From NCBI RefSeq assembly GCF_016522065.1, contig NZ_JAEHFV010000003.1, forward strand, positions 186,001 through 250,000: a stretch of DNA of 64,000 nt. The letters are read 5' to 3'. Made by a program: the position numbers and the translations under genes. Below the pieces are notes generated by a model. It saw only the letters and a list, made by a program, of their open reading frames with translations. It made no database searches and was not told the origin of the DNA. Every line of letters begins with the position of its first letter. Within the stretch, counting starts at the first letter, position 1. Source of the DNA: Flavobacterium agrisoli. GTDB lineage: Bacteria > Bacteroidota > Bacteroidia > Flavobacteriales > Flavobacteriaceae. Positions 7,689-16,204 of this stretch are shown here, in pieces.

Positions 7689-9617
7689 TTATTTTACCAG
7701 TTTTATAATGGCCATTTCTACCAATAAAAACAACAGTGCAAAGATAACAAACCATTTCCAAATTTGATTATCGGTTCGTTCGGTTTGCAAGGTGTTAAAT
7801 AGTGTCGAAATAGTATGCTCGGTGTTGTATTTGCGTAATAAATCGGTGCTGACTTGCGTTAGGTTGCTCTCGGTTCTCGGATAGTTAAAACTAATATTTT
7901 CGAGACGTTCTTTTTGATTAAAAATAGTGTAATTGCCCGCTATTTCGGGCGAATCATGAAAATGCATTTGTACCTTATTGTACAATATTTGTTGCTCCGG
8001 AATAAATTGCTCTTCGGTTCCTTTTACTTCTAAAATACCTTCTTTACTAAGTTGCGTTTTAACCGAAAATGCGTCATTAGCTCCGATGGTCAAAGCCGAA
8101 ATCGATGATTTTTTTCCGAATTGTGCCAATTGATAAAAAACAGGTACAATTAAAGGGGATTGCTGAAAATTGGCATTTTTGGTATTAATTGGCGCTGTAA
8201 AAACAGCCAAATTGGTATTTGCTTTTTGAATTATAGTTAAAAATGACGTTTGGTCTTCAAAACGTAAAACCGACGGGTAAGGATTTTGAACTGTATAAGT
8301 AAGTTTGGTTTTTGGGTATTGAAAATTAGCAATTTTACTTTCAAAAACACCTTTAAAAAGCGGGTGATCAAAATTGATTTTGGTAATTAATTTTTCGGAT
8401 GAATTGGCTGTTTTGAATTGCATTTTTCCAAAGTTCCCTAAAAAAGAATTTAAATTTTGAATCCCAATTTTTTCAGAGGGGATCACAATAAGATTCCCCC
8501 CTTTATTTACAAACGATTTTAAAGTAGTTTGTAATGCTTGCGGAATTTCATCTAACTCATTTAATACTACGGCGTCCTGTAATTCAAGTAAGTTGTAGTT
8601 CAAATTTTCGAGCAGAAAATTAGAATAATTAAACTCGGTTGAGGTATAAATTCGACTTAAAAAAGTTGCCTTTTCCGCTTGTCCAATACTTATTACATTG
8701 GTTTTTGGCATTTCCGAAATGCTAAAATAAAGGCGCTTGTCGTATGGTAAACTTTTATCTTCGAGGCTTACATAACCATGAAATTTCGCTTTCGGAATAG
8801 TAAAATGCAGTTCTTTTTTATTCGAATTGAAATTCGATACCGTTTTGGCAATTAATTTATCATTATTGTATAAAGCCACCGGAATAGCATCAAAATCATT
8901 TCCAAACGCACTAAATTGAATTCCGATGTCATAGAAATGATCGAGCGTTTGGCTGATGAAAACAGTATCTATTGAAATGTTATTTTTTTGCTCGGCCTCC
9001 GGAATTAAAAAGTAGGTTTTGGAATCTAAATTGGCTTGATCCAATTGTTTTTGAGTCAAGCCAACCGCATCGGTAATCACGATAATATCTTTTTGCGATT
9101 GTGGTTGGTGTGCGCTTAATTTGGCCATACAACTCTCTATTTCAAAAGCAGAACTGCTGTATTTTAAATTTTGTAATTCGTTTCTAATCGATTTAATGTC
9201 GGTATTCCAATAATTTTCGGAGTTGGTTAAAAGTGAAAAAGTTAGGTTTTCAGGAACATTTTCTAATAATTCTTGAATGGCTCTTTTAAGTAATTCACCT
9301 TTTTTTCCCTGCGCCTGCATACTAAACGAATTGTCTAAAATGATATACGTGGCATTTGCAGCATTTTGATTGTCTTTTGCTTCAAAATAAGGTTGCGCAA
9401 AGGCCAAAACGATACAAATTAAAAGTAAAATTCGAGTAGCTAATAAAAGCCACTTTTTTATTTTAGAGCTTTTTCGGGTTTGAATAACAAGTTGTTGTAA
9501 AAACCGAACATTGGTGAAGTACGACTTTTTAAACCTTCGGAATTGAAATAAATGCACCAATATAGGCACGAGTATAACCAATAAAAAGTATAAAATCGCC
9601 GGGTTTTTAAAGTGCAT
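7689..9617 (-). CDS. BatA-type membrane protein with vWA domain
   Basis: 642 residues. The N-terminus (MHFKNPAILYFLLVILVPILVHLFQFR) is the BatA/TIGR02226 double-helix membrane domain; a second helix pair lies at residues 55-77. A von Willebrand A domain follows with a MIDAS motif DNSFSM (95-100). A large periplasmic region follows, and one transmembrane helix at the C-terminus (WFVIFALLFLLVEMAIIKLV) closes the protein. BatA-like proteins are linked to aerotolerance and MoxR ATPases in Bacteroidota, but no moxR or batB-E is present here, so this is an orphan relative. It is first in a unit with the dihydroorotase-like and DUF4870-like genes. A perfect TATTTTTG box precedes it. Confidence 0.88.
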   Translation of the reverse strand: MHFKNPAILYFLLVILVPILVHLFQFRRFKKSYFTNVRFLQQLVIQTRKSSKIKKWLLLATRILLLICIVLAFAQPYFEAKDNQNAANATYIILDNSFSMQAQGKKGELLKRAIQELLENVPENLTFSLLTNSENYWNTDIKSIRNELQNLKYSSSAFEIESCMAKLSAHQPQSQKDIIVITDAVGLTQKQLDQANLDSKTYFLIPEAEQKNNISIDTVFISQTLDHFYDIGIQFSAFGNDFDAIPVALYNNDKLIAKTVSNFNSNKKELHFTIPKAKFHGYVSLEDKSLPYDKRLYFSISEMPKTNVISIGQAEKATFLSRIYTSTEFNYSNFLLENLNYNLLELQDAVVLNELDEIPQALQTTLKSFVNKGGNLIVIPSEKIGIQNLNSFLGNFGKMQFKTANSSEKLITKINFDHPLFKGVFESKIANFQYPKTKLTYTVQNPYPSVLRFEDQTSFLTIIQKANTNLAVFTAPINTKNANFQQSPLIVPVFYQLAQFGKKSSISALTIGANDAFSVKTQLSKEGILEVKGTEEQFIPEQQILYNKVQMHFHDSPEIAGNYTIFNQKERLENISFNYPRTESNLTQVSTDLLRKYNTEHTISTLFNTLQTERTDNQIWKWFVIFALLFLLVEMAIIKLVK

Positions 9618-9634
9618 TCTTGAGTTGAATTTGT

Positions 9635-9642
9635 CAAAAATA
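9635..9642 (-). promoter_or_regulatory. Bacteroidota -7 box for the BatA-like operon
   Basis: Minus strand TATTTTTG, a perfect TAnnTTTG match 17 nt before the ATG at 9617. No clear -33 TTTG is seen at 17-23 nt. Confidence 0.5.
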
Positions 9643-9754
9643 CAAATTTGCAGGCAGTTTTTGCTGTAGTTTTAGTTTTTTTTGAAAGAAAGGAGCCAAC
9701 GGTATTAAATTGTATTTTAGCATTTCTAAAAAACTAAAAAACATAATAAATCGA

Positions 9755-10882
9755 ATGAAAAAAATGACCATTTTAGCTGTTATGCTAAGTATCTGGAGTT
9801 TAAAAGCTCAAAAAAACAAATTGAATTTATTAATTGGTACCTACACCACAAGTTGCGAAAGTAGCGGTATTTACAACTATCTTTTTGATACAGAAACAGG
9901 AGAATTATCCTTTAAAAGTGAATCAGAAAAAGTAATTAATCCGAGTTATCTAGCCGTGTCGGAAGATCACAAAAGAGTATATTCGGTTAACAAACGTATT
10001 TATTCGGTTAACGAAGGCGGAATGGAAAGTTACATTAGCGCTTTTGATTATGATGTAAAAACGGGAAAATTTAAGTTTTTGAACAAACAAAATTCTGGCG
10101 GAGCCAACCCTTGTTATATTATTACCGACGATGAAAATGTTATTACCGCCAATTATACTGGTGGAAGTTTGGCTGTTTTTAAAAAGACAGCTACCGGAAT
10201 TTCGGAGACTAAGCAAGTACTTCAGCATGTTGGCAAAGGAAGTAATCCCGAACGTCAGGAAGCGCCTCATGTTCATATGGTGTATTTTTCGCCTGATAAA
10301 AAATACGTTTTATCTAACGATTTAGGTTTGGATAAAATTTTCATTTATGAGTATCATCCTAAAGCGGAGAAAGAAATTTTAACTTTAAAAAAGGAAGTTT
10401 CGGTTAAAGCAGGTAGTGGGCCAAGACATTTAATGTTTGGTAAAAATGGCAAAAATGTTTATTTATTAAATGAGTTGAACGGTAGTTTGTTTGTCTTTGA
10501 TTATCAAAATGGAGAGTTACAACTTATTCAAGAAACCACTGTTGTAAGTCCTGATTTTAAAGGAGAGGTAAGTGCAGCAGATATTCACATTTCACCCGAT
10601 GGGAAATTTTTATACGCAACCAACAGGGGAGAAGCAAACGATGTTACGGCTTTTAAGATTGAAAATAATGGCAAATTGCAATTTGTACAGCGAGTTAGTA
10701 CGGGAGGTAAAGGGCCACGTAATTTTACAATTGATCCAACAGGAAATTTTTTGTTGGTCGGACATCAATATACCAATGATATTGTGCTTTTTGAACGAGA
10801 TAAAAAATCAGGGAAATTAAAACAACGGGATAAAAAAACACCTTTGTGTTCGCCAGTGTGTTTGGTTTTCTTAAACGAATAA
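9755..10882 (+). CDS. Secreted lactonase-family beta-propeller protein
   Basis: 375 residues from ATG 9755, which gives a clean signal peptide (MKKMTILAVMLSIWSLKAQ). An upstream in-frame TTG at 9710 would add 15 residues that spoil the signal. The mature part is a seven-bladed propeller of the 6-phosphogluconolactonase (YkgB/Pgl) type: LLIGTYTTSCESSGIY at the start, then repeated blades with SPDGKFLYATNR and TGNFLLVGHQYT. Because it is exported, the substrate is probably a sugar lactone or related compound outside the cytoplasm, not 6-phosphogluconolactone; this is inference. An in-frame 7-codon tandem duplication sits in blade one. The gene is single and ends at a bidirectional terminator. 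Confidence 0.88.
   Translation: MKKMTILAVMLSIWSLKAQKNKLNLLIGTYTTSCESSGIYNYLFDTETGELSFKSESEKVINPSYLAVSEDHKRVYSVNKRIYSVNEGGMESYISAFDYDVKTGKFKFLNKQNSGGANPCYIITDDENVITANYTGGSLAVFKKTATGISETKQVLQHVGKGSNPERQEAPHVHMVYFSPDKKYVLSNDLGLDKIFIYEYHPKAEKEILTLKKEVSVKAGSGPRHLMFGKNGKNVYLLNELNGSLFVFDYQNGELQLIQETTVVSPDFKGEVSAADIHISPDGKFLYATNRGEANDVTAFKIENNGKLQFVQRVSTGGKGPRNFTIDPTGNFLLVGHQYTNDIVLFERDKKSGKLKQRDKKTPLCSPVCLVFLNE
9974..10015 (+). repeat. In-frame 21-bp tandem duplication inside the lactonase gene
   Basis: Codons for RVYSVNK (9974-9994) are followed directly by codons for RIYSVNE (9995-10015). The 12 nt TATTCGGTTAAC is identical in both units. The extra seven residues enlarge a strand or loop in the first blade. 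Confidence 0.8.
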
Positions 10883-10893
10883 ATTTTTAAAAA

Positions 10894-10926
10894 AAAAGCC
10901 TTCAAATTTGAGTTTTGAAGGCTTTT
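10894..10926. terminator. Bidirectional intrinsic terminator
   Basis: A 13-bp perfect stem AAAAGCCTTCAAA/TTTGAAGGCTTTT (10894-10906 with 10914-10926) between the convergent lactonase and helicase genes. Confidence 0.9.
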
Positions 10927-10929
10927 ACT

Positions 10930-12276
10930 TTATTTCTTTTTTTTCTTCGCTGCTCTGTTTTTTAGCATATTTCGGTTGACAGAGCCGTGTGTTTTTTTCT
11001 TTGTTTTAGAAGGTCCACCTAAATTCACTTTGGTATTTTTCTTGGCCTTTTCGTGAAAAGCGCCTTGCGTTTCCATTTTTGGTTTTTTGGTCAAAAACTT
11101 TATCGCTTGCCTGTCTTTTTCAGGTTCAATTAATTTGGACGAAATTTCTACTTCTTCCGGAAAAGGAGCAATTTCTAACTCGGTATTCATTAAAAGTTCG
11201 GTTTCAATTTTGCGCTCTTCTTCTCGAGGTGCTACAAAACTAATAGCCGTTCCTTTAGCATCGGCTCGTCCCGTTCTACCAATACGGTGCATATACAATT
11301 CAGGAAGTTCAGGCATTTCGAAATTAATAACATGCGAAATATTCGAAATATCAAGACCTCTGGCCATAATATCGGTCGTTATTAGTCCACGGAGATTTCC
11401 TTCCTGAAATTCGGCCATTGTACTCAAACGGAAATTTTGTGATTTATTGGAGTGAATTACGCCAAATTCGCCTTCAAAAAGGTCTTCCATTCGGTTATGC
11501 AACATATCCGAAATCTTTTTGTTGTTTACAAAAATCAATACCCGCTCCATGTCGCTGTTTTCCTGTAATAAATGGGCTAAAAGATTGACTTTTGTATTAA
11601 AATTAGGAACATTATAAGTAATTTGTGTAATGTTTTCAAGAGGTGTCCCCGATGCGGCTAAAGTTACTTCTTCCGGAAAATCAAAATAGTCATTTAATAC
11701 GCCATCAACCTCTTCGGTCATGGTAGCCGAAAATAAAATATTCTGGCGTTTGTTGCGCATCATGGCTAAAAGTGAAGTGAGCTGAGGTCTAAAACCTAAA
11801 TTCAGCATTTCATCAAATTCGTCGATAACCAATTTTTGTGTTTCATCAAAACGAACAACAGCATCCAATGCCAAATCCATCATTCGGCCAGGCGTTCCTA
11901 CCAAAATATCAACTCCTTCGTAAACGGCTTTTTTTTGTGTATTAATGTTTACACCCCCAAAAATCCCCAAAATGCTAACCGACATGTATTTGGTCAATTT
12001 TTCAATTTCATCGACTACTTGTACAACCAATTCGCGCGTGGGAACTAAAATCACGATTTTGGGTGTGTTGGTCGGTGTAAATTTGTATTGTTTAAGCAAC
12101 GGCAACAAGTAGGCAAAGGTTTTACCAGTACCTGTTTGCGCAATTCCCATCATATCTCTTCCGGACATAATTACAGAAAATGATTTTTCTTGAATAGGAG
12201 TTGGGGTTACCAATCCTAATTCATCAATTGCTTTTTGTAAAGATTTTGGAAGATTGAATTTTTCGAATGTGCTCAT
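10930..12276 (-). CDS. DEAD-box family RNA helicase (motif II is DEFD)
   Basis: 448 residues, all core motifs in order: Q motif (PTPIQEKSF), motif I AQTGTGKT, Ia PTRELV, Ib TPGRM, motif II IDEFDEMLNLGF (152-155), motif III FSATM, motif V RGLDIS and motif VI HRIGRTGR. Motif II reads DEFD instead of DEAD; the acidic residues that coordinate Mg-ATP and couple to motif III are kept. A C-terminal tail of about 80 residues is very lysine-rich (KTKKKTHGSVNRNMLKN), consistent with RNA binding as in RhlE/CshA-like proteins. It probably acts in ribosome assembly or mRNA turnover. The gene is monocistronic with its own promoter. Confidence 0.93.
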   Translation of the reverse strand: MSTFEKFNLPKSLQKAIDELGLVTPTPIQEKSFSVIMSGRDMMGIAQTGTGKTFAYLLPLLKQYKFTPTNTPKIVILVPTRELVVQVVDEIEKLTKYMSVSILGIFGGVNINTQKKAVYEGVDILVGTPGRMMDLALDAVVRFDETQKLVIDEFDEMLNLGFRPQLTSLLAMMRNKRQNILFSATMTEEVDGVLNDYFDFPEEVTLAASGTPLENITQITYNVPNFNTKVNLLAHLLQENSDMERVLIFVNNKKISDMLHNRMEDLFEGEFGVIHSNKSQNFRLSTMAEFQEGNLRGLITTDIMARGLDISNISHVINFEMPELPELYMHRIGRTGRADAKGTAISFVAPREEERKIETELLMNTELEIAPFPEEVEISSKLIEPEKDRQAIKFLTKKPKMETQGAFHEKAKKNTKVNLGGPSKTKKKTHGSVNRNMLKNRAAKKKKK

Positions 12277-12292
12277 TGCATTAAATTTTGTG

Positions 12293-12326
12293 CAAAGATA
12301 ACATTAAAAATAAGGAAAAACTGCAA
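12293..12326 (-). promoter_or_regulatory. Bacteroidota promoter of the helicase gene
   Basis: Minus strand TTG (12324-12326), 23 nt, then TATCTTTG (12293-12300), a perfect -7 box 16 nt before the start codon at 12276. The spacer is at the long end of the reported 17-23 nt range. Confidence 0.6.
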
Positions 12327-12363
12327 CAACTAAACAAGTTTCAGTCTTTTGATTTTCAATTAG

Positions 12364-12729
12364 TTATTTTAGGTAGCGTTTCGCGCGTAATAACAATTCT
12401 TTTGGATTGAAGGGTTTTGCAATAAAGTCATCTACACCCAAATTAAAAGCATCGGCAACGGTAGCTTCTTCTTCTCCCAACGAAGATAGTGCCATTACGG
12501 GCATAGTAGGATAATTGGTTTTTATAAATTGTATGATTTCCAATCCCGATTTCATGGGTAAAAGAATATCCGTAACAACAAGGTCGGGCAGAATTTCAGG
12601 TATTTTTTCAATGGCATCTAGACCATCTTTAGAAACATAAACATCATATTTTTCTTTGGTGAATATGAATTTTAAAATTTCAATGGTCATGTTGTCGTCT
12701 TCGATAATAAAAATTTTTTTTGAATTCAT
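12364..12729 (-). CDS. Single-domain response regulator (CheY-like receiver)
   Basis: 121 residues, a receiver domain alone. The acidic pocket E10-D11-D12, phosphoacceptor D54 (VVTDILLP), switch serine S82 and conserved lysine K105 (AKPFNP) are all present, so it should be phosphorylatable. There is no DNA-binding or enzymatic output domain, and no histidine kinase in the window. It is the last gene of a five-gene unit, 25 nt after the DUF4838 gene and downstream of GT2, YaiO-barrel and HEAT genes. It may work by binding a protein partner, for instance to switch polysaccharide synthesis on or off. That role is inferred only from the operon. Confidence 0.9.
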   Translation of the reverse strand: MNSKKIFIIEDDNMTIEILKFIFTKEKYDVYVSKDGLDAIEKIPEILPDLVVTDILLPMKSGLEIIQFIKTNYPTMPVMALSSLGEEEATVADAFNLGVDDFIAKPFNPKELLLRAKRYLK

Positions 12730-12754
12730 TAACAGTAGTTTTAGGGAGAACTAG

Positions 12755-14935
12755 TTAGTTGAAACAAATTTCATCTATCATCAGCATGTGTTTTTTGTTC
12801 TTTCTTGCACGCCAGACAGGAAGTTTCAGTTCTGGAATTAGGATAATTTTTATATTCTCAAATTTACTAAAATCAGAACGGTTGTATTTGAATTTTATTA
12901 TATTTTTTTCGTAATTTTCTGTTAATTCCTTAGATTTTTGTTCGTGCAATTTTTCCCATTTTTGATTATGTTCTCCCCAAATTTCGATTTTTGTGGGCAG
13001 GAAAATCCAATGACGTTGGTCTTCTAAACAATTAAATTCGATTGAATTAAAAATTGCTTTATTGGTTTTTATCACAATTTCGGCCGTATTGCCGTACCAG
13101 CCTGTCCAGTTAAAATTGAAATTGTTGCTTCCTAAGATGCCATCTTGCAAGCCTTTTTCTTTTTTAAAATTGTATTCGGGAGCCGGTTGCGTGTTAAAAT
13201 GAAAATCCATTTTTTCGCCTTGGTGTTCTATTACATTGTTTTGAGCAATTTCTAGCCATTGTTTAAGATAATCATCGGGACTCAATCCGCCTTCACTTAG
13301 TTCGTAAATGCCGTTTTTATTGCAAATTTCTACAAAATGGCGCACACGAGGTTCAAGATTTTTTTTAACTACAAATTTTCCGTTGACTTTTTCGTACATT
13401 CCATGAGGCTCTTTTCCGTAAAATTTGGCTTGTTCAAAATAAACGTATTCCAAGTCCAATCGTAATTTCTGAATTCGTGGTTTTACAACCAAATCGTTAG
13501 CTACTGACTTTTCTGCTTTTGAAAGTAAAATATCATATTGGCTCATGTTTTCGGGCGATAAAAACGAACTAATTTGCATAATCGGATTATCATAAATATC
13601 TAAATATTGGTTTTTTTCCATTTGATTTTTCACCAATAGATGAAGGTAATCCAAAACAAAAGGAGCTGCATTGCCATAATATAAAGTAACAAATTCGGCT
13701 GTGGTTGCCTCTACGCTCGTTTGCGAGTTCCATAAAAGTTTCGCTAAAAGATATTGCTTTAATTCGCTAAAACTTCCGGGAACATCGGCATAACCCTGAC
13801 TAAATATGCCTTTGATTCCCTTTTTTTGAAAAATAGTATAATTCGATTCAAAACTTTGCCAATTTGGAAACGGAGCCATATAATTGGTAAACTCGACTGT
13901 GTAATCCCAAAAAAGAATGTTTTTCGAAATTGCTGTCCATCTGTCGAGGGTCTTTTCTATGGGTTTGTTTCTTCCTTCATTAAATGCTTTGGCTCGGTTG
14001 GCTTCAATTGGGCAAAACATGGGATATAAATTGGGAGCCAATTTTAAATTTTGAGGCGGTTGATAACTAAACAAATACGCCAGCGAGACTATTTTGGTTT
14101 CCGGAAAAGCATGCGCTACTTTGTTTATAAAATAATAATGCGCTCCTTGTGGACTTCCGTATTTTTGATTTAGTTTTTGACAATCTGCACATTCGCAATA
14201 GATTACATCGTCATTTTGACTAACCGAAAAATAAATGGCTTCGGGTTTAGTAGCTATTATTTTAGAAAGATTATCTTTTAAAACCGCAAAAACAGTATCG
14301 TTTGAATAACAAATTGATTCTGGATTTCGGTTGTGATTGTACAAAGCAAACATTTCGGGATGAGGCTTAAACCATTCTTTGGCCGGAACTAATTTGTAAA
14401 ACGAATGTCCCCAAATGCCAAAATCATCCAAATACCAGTTTAATTTATGCCATTTCCGAAACGATTCATCGTATGAACCCGGATATAAAAGCCCTCGAAA
14501 TTCAAAAGCCGCTTGCTCGTGCTTGCTGGTGTTTTTTGGAAATTGAATCGTTTTCGGCTCTGGGAAAAAAGTGTAAGTGGAAGTTAATTTTCGAATTCCG
14601 AATTGTTCTAATAAAGATGTAGCAGCGTATTCTAAATACAATCCTGAAGTGGCTTTAAGAGTGATTTGATTGTCGTTTGAGAGAATTTCGAAATAATCTT
14701 CCGATTTTTTTTCTATAATTTCTAAAAATATTCCGTTGCTTTTCTGGGTTGTTTGTACTTCAAAAGGAGCTGTCGAAATTGGGTCTAAATGTTTTTTCAA
14801 GAGTTGCACAGCGGGCAAACAATTGGAATCGGTATAACTAATTTGCGCATGGGCTTTATCAAAAACGATTGTTTGTGCCATTATTTTACAACTGATTAAA
14901 AGGAGAAATCCGATTACTTTTAGACCTTTTGACAT
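12755..14935 (-). CDS. Secreted DUF4838 (alpha-glucuronidase-like) carbohydrate-active protein
   Basis: 726 residues with a signal peptide (KVIGFLLLISCKIMAQ). Residues about 25-135 resemble the N-terminal domain of alpha-glucuronidases and hexosaminidases. Residues about 145-480 match DUF4838, including YFSVSQNDDVIYCECADCQ with a conserved CxCxxC cluster (247-252). The C-terminal region, about 590-726, looks like a galactose-binding beta sandwich. DUF4838 proteins are thought to be TIM-barrel glycoside hydrolases, but the substrate is not established. The gene starts 3 nt after the YaiO-barrel gene. In this locus it may trim or modify the exported polysaccharide, as PgaB does for PNAG; this is inference. 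Confidence 0.85.
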   Translation of the reverse strand: MSKGLKVIGFLLLISCKIMAQTIVFDKAHAQISYTDSNCLPAVQLLKKHLDPISTAPFEVQTTQKSNGIFLEIIEKKSEDYFEILSNDNQITLKATSGLYLEYAATSLLEQFGIRKLTSTYTFFPEPKTIQFPKNTSKHEQAAFEFRGLLYPGSYDESFRKWHKLNWYLDDFGIWGHSFYKLVPAKEWFKPHPEMFALYNHNRNPESICYSNDTVFAVLKDNLSKIIATKPEAIYFSVSQNDDVIYCECADCQKLNQKYGSPQGAHYYFINKVAHAFPETKIVSLAYLFSYQPPQNLKLAPNLYPMFCPIEANRAKAFNEGRNKPIEKTLDRWTAISKNILFWDYTVEFTNYMAPFPNWQSFESNYTIFQKKGIKGIFSQGYADVPGSFSELKQYLLAKLLWNSQTSVEATTAEFVTLYYGNAAPFVLDYLHLLVKNQMEKNQYLDIYDNPIMQISSFLSPENMSQYDILLSKAEKSVANDLVVKPRIQKLRLDLEYVYFEQAKFYGKEPHGMYEKVNGKFVVKKNLEPRVRHFVEICNKNGIYELSEGGLSPDDYLKQWLEIAQNNVIEHQGEKMDFHFNTQPAPEYNFKKEKGLQDGILGSNNFNFNWTGWYGNTAEIVIKTNKAIFNSIEFNCLEDQRHWIFLPTKIEIWGEHNQKWEKLHEQKSKELTENYEKNIIKFKYNRSDFSKFENIKIILIPELKLPVWRARKNKKHMLMIDEICFN

Positions 14936-14938
14936 ACT

Positions 14939-16204
14939 TTAAAATTTATATTGAAGTGACAGCATCAATTCGTATTCGTTTTGTCTTTTATCGGCTACAT
15001 ATTCTTGATTGTTATATAAAAATTGACAGCCAACAATATAATGTGTTTGTATGGTTTTGCTAATTCCGACACCCATTCTATAGGAGGATAAACTCACCCT
15101 ATTTTCGTAAAGACCTGCAGTGGCATCGTCATCGGGCGAGGTTCCGTAACCCAAAATGCTGTACAAATAATCGAATCGAGAACCAAAATAATAGCGGGTG
15201 GTTAAGTTAAAAGCTGGGTTAACTTTGTCTTGATCTATTTGATAAAAAGAACTCAAATTAAACCAAAATGCTTTGTAATATACGCCTGTTCCTAGGGCGA
15301 TTGAGGTAAAGTTTTCGTTGGTAGTTTGCGTAAATCGTACACCCGCATTCATTTCCCATTTAGAGCTTAAGTTAAAATAATAACTACCACCCAAACGGTA
15401 TTTAGGATAAACTTTGTTATTGCTAAAGGCAGAATTGACAAAAACATAATTGGTTTTGGTGGTAAAAATATAGGCCGAGGCTTCAAATTGCATACCGTTT
15501 ACATCGGCTTCGTTAGCCGATTTTCGATTCATGGTATTGATGTTTGTAACCAATGTTCCCCATTTTCTAGACCGAATATACTGCAACACAAATTGGTTCC
15601 AAGGGCCATAACCGTCTCGATTAAAACTGGTATTGAAGTACTGAAAACCAATTCGATCATTTTTGATTTTATTCGCCAATAAAATGTAGCGGTCTTTCAT
15701 GAATTTATCTTCAGAACCCGAGTTTAAGAGTTTTTCTAAAAGCTCAATTTCGGCCTTTTCATCTCCTTGAGCATTGTAAATACGTAATTTTTTTTCGTCG
15801 TAGTAGCTCGCTTTTTCGGGATACGTAGTTTTGGCCTTTTCTATAGTCGAAAAAGCAGCTTCATATTGTTGGTTGGTTATTTCCGAATTGATGAGGTAAT
15901 TGTAAACTTCGGGATATTTATCGGTATTTTCGATTACTTTTTTGAAGTAAAACTGAGCACTATCAACAACGGGAATTCGTTCGAAATTTTGTCCCATAAC
16001 CACATAATAATCCCAATATTCGGGCGCTATTTTTAGAGCTTGATGTGCTTTATTAATTATTTCTTGCGGATTTTTTTGGTCTCTCGTATCGGCTACTAAT
16101 GCTACTATCAAACTATCGGTATTAATACTTTGGGCATGCAAATTTTGTACTCCGAAATAAGGCGTTAATAGAAGTATTGAGATGTAAATTAAACCGTTTT
16201 TCAT
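14939..16204 (-). CDS. TPR protein fused to YaiO-type outer-membrane beta-barrel
   Basis: 421 residues. A signal peptide (LIYISILLLTPYFG, cleavage near LHAQ) is followed by tetratricopeptide-like helices at about 30-190 (ALKIAPEYWDYYVVMGQNF and similar). About 190-421 consist of alternating strands with aromatic girdles ending in YELMLSLQYKF, a terminal F as expected for an outer-membrane barrel. The barrel matches the YaiO family. A TPR-plus-barrel layout parallels PgaA/BcsC/AlgK-AlgE exporters. The start overlaps the GT2 stop by 4 nt (ATGA), indicating translational coupling. The likely role is export of the polymer made by the neighbouring synthase; substrate unknown. Confidence 0.85.
   Translation of the reverse strand: MKNGLIYISILLLTPYFGVQNLHAQSINTDSLIVALVADTRDQKNPQEIINKAHQALKIAPEYWDYYVVMGQNFERIPVVDSAQFYFKKVIENTDKYPEVYNYLINSEITNQQYEAAFSTIEKAKTTYPEKASYYDEKKLRIYNAQGDEKAEIELLEKLLNSGSEDKFMKDRYILLANKIKNDRIGFQYFNTSFNRDGYGPWNQFVLQYIRSRKWGTLVTNINTMNRKSANEADVNGMQFEASAYIFTTKTNYVFVNSAFSNNKVYPKYRLGGSYYFNLSSKWEMNAGVRFTQTTNENFTSIALGTGVYYKAFWFNLSSFYQIDQDKVNPAFNLTTRYYFGSRFDYLYSILGYGTSPDDDATAGLYENRVSLSSYRMGVGISKTIQTHYIVGCQFLYNNQEYVADKRQNEYELMLSLQYKF

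Noticed and set aside
7660..7761. Extended start for the dihydroorotase-like gene
   Set aside because: It adds 34 residues unlike the family N-terminus and overlaps the BatA-like gene by 73 nt; the ATG at 7659 gives the normal start.
9710..9754. TTG start for the lactonase gene
   Set aside because: Starting at ATG 9755 gives a proper signal peptide; the TTG extension covers a likely promoter region (TATTTTAG).
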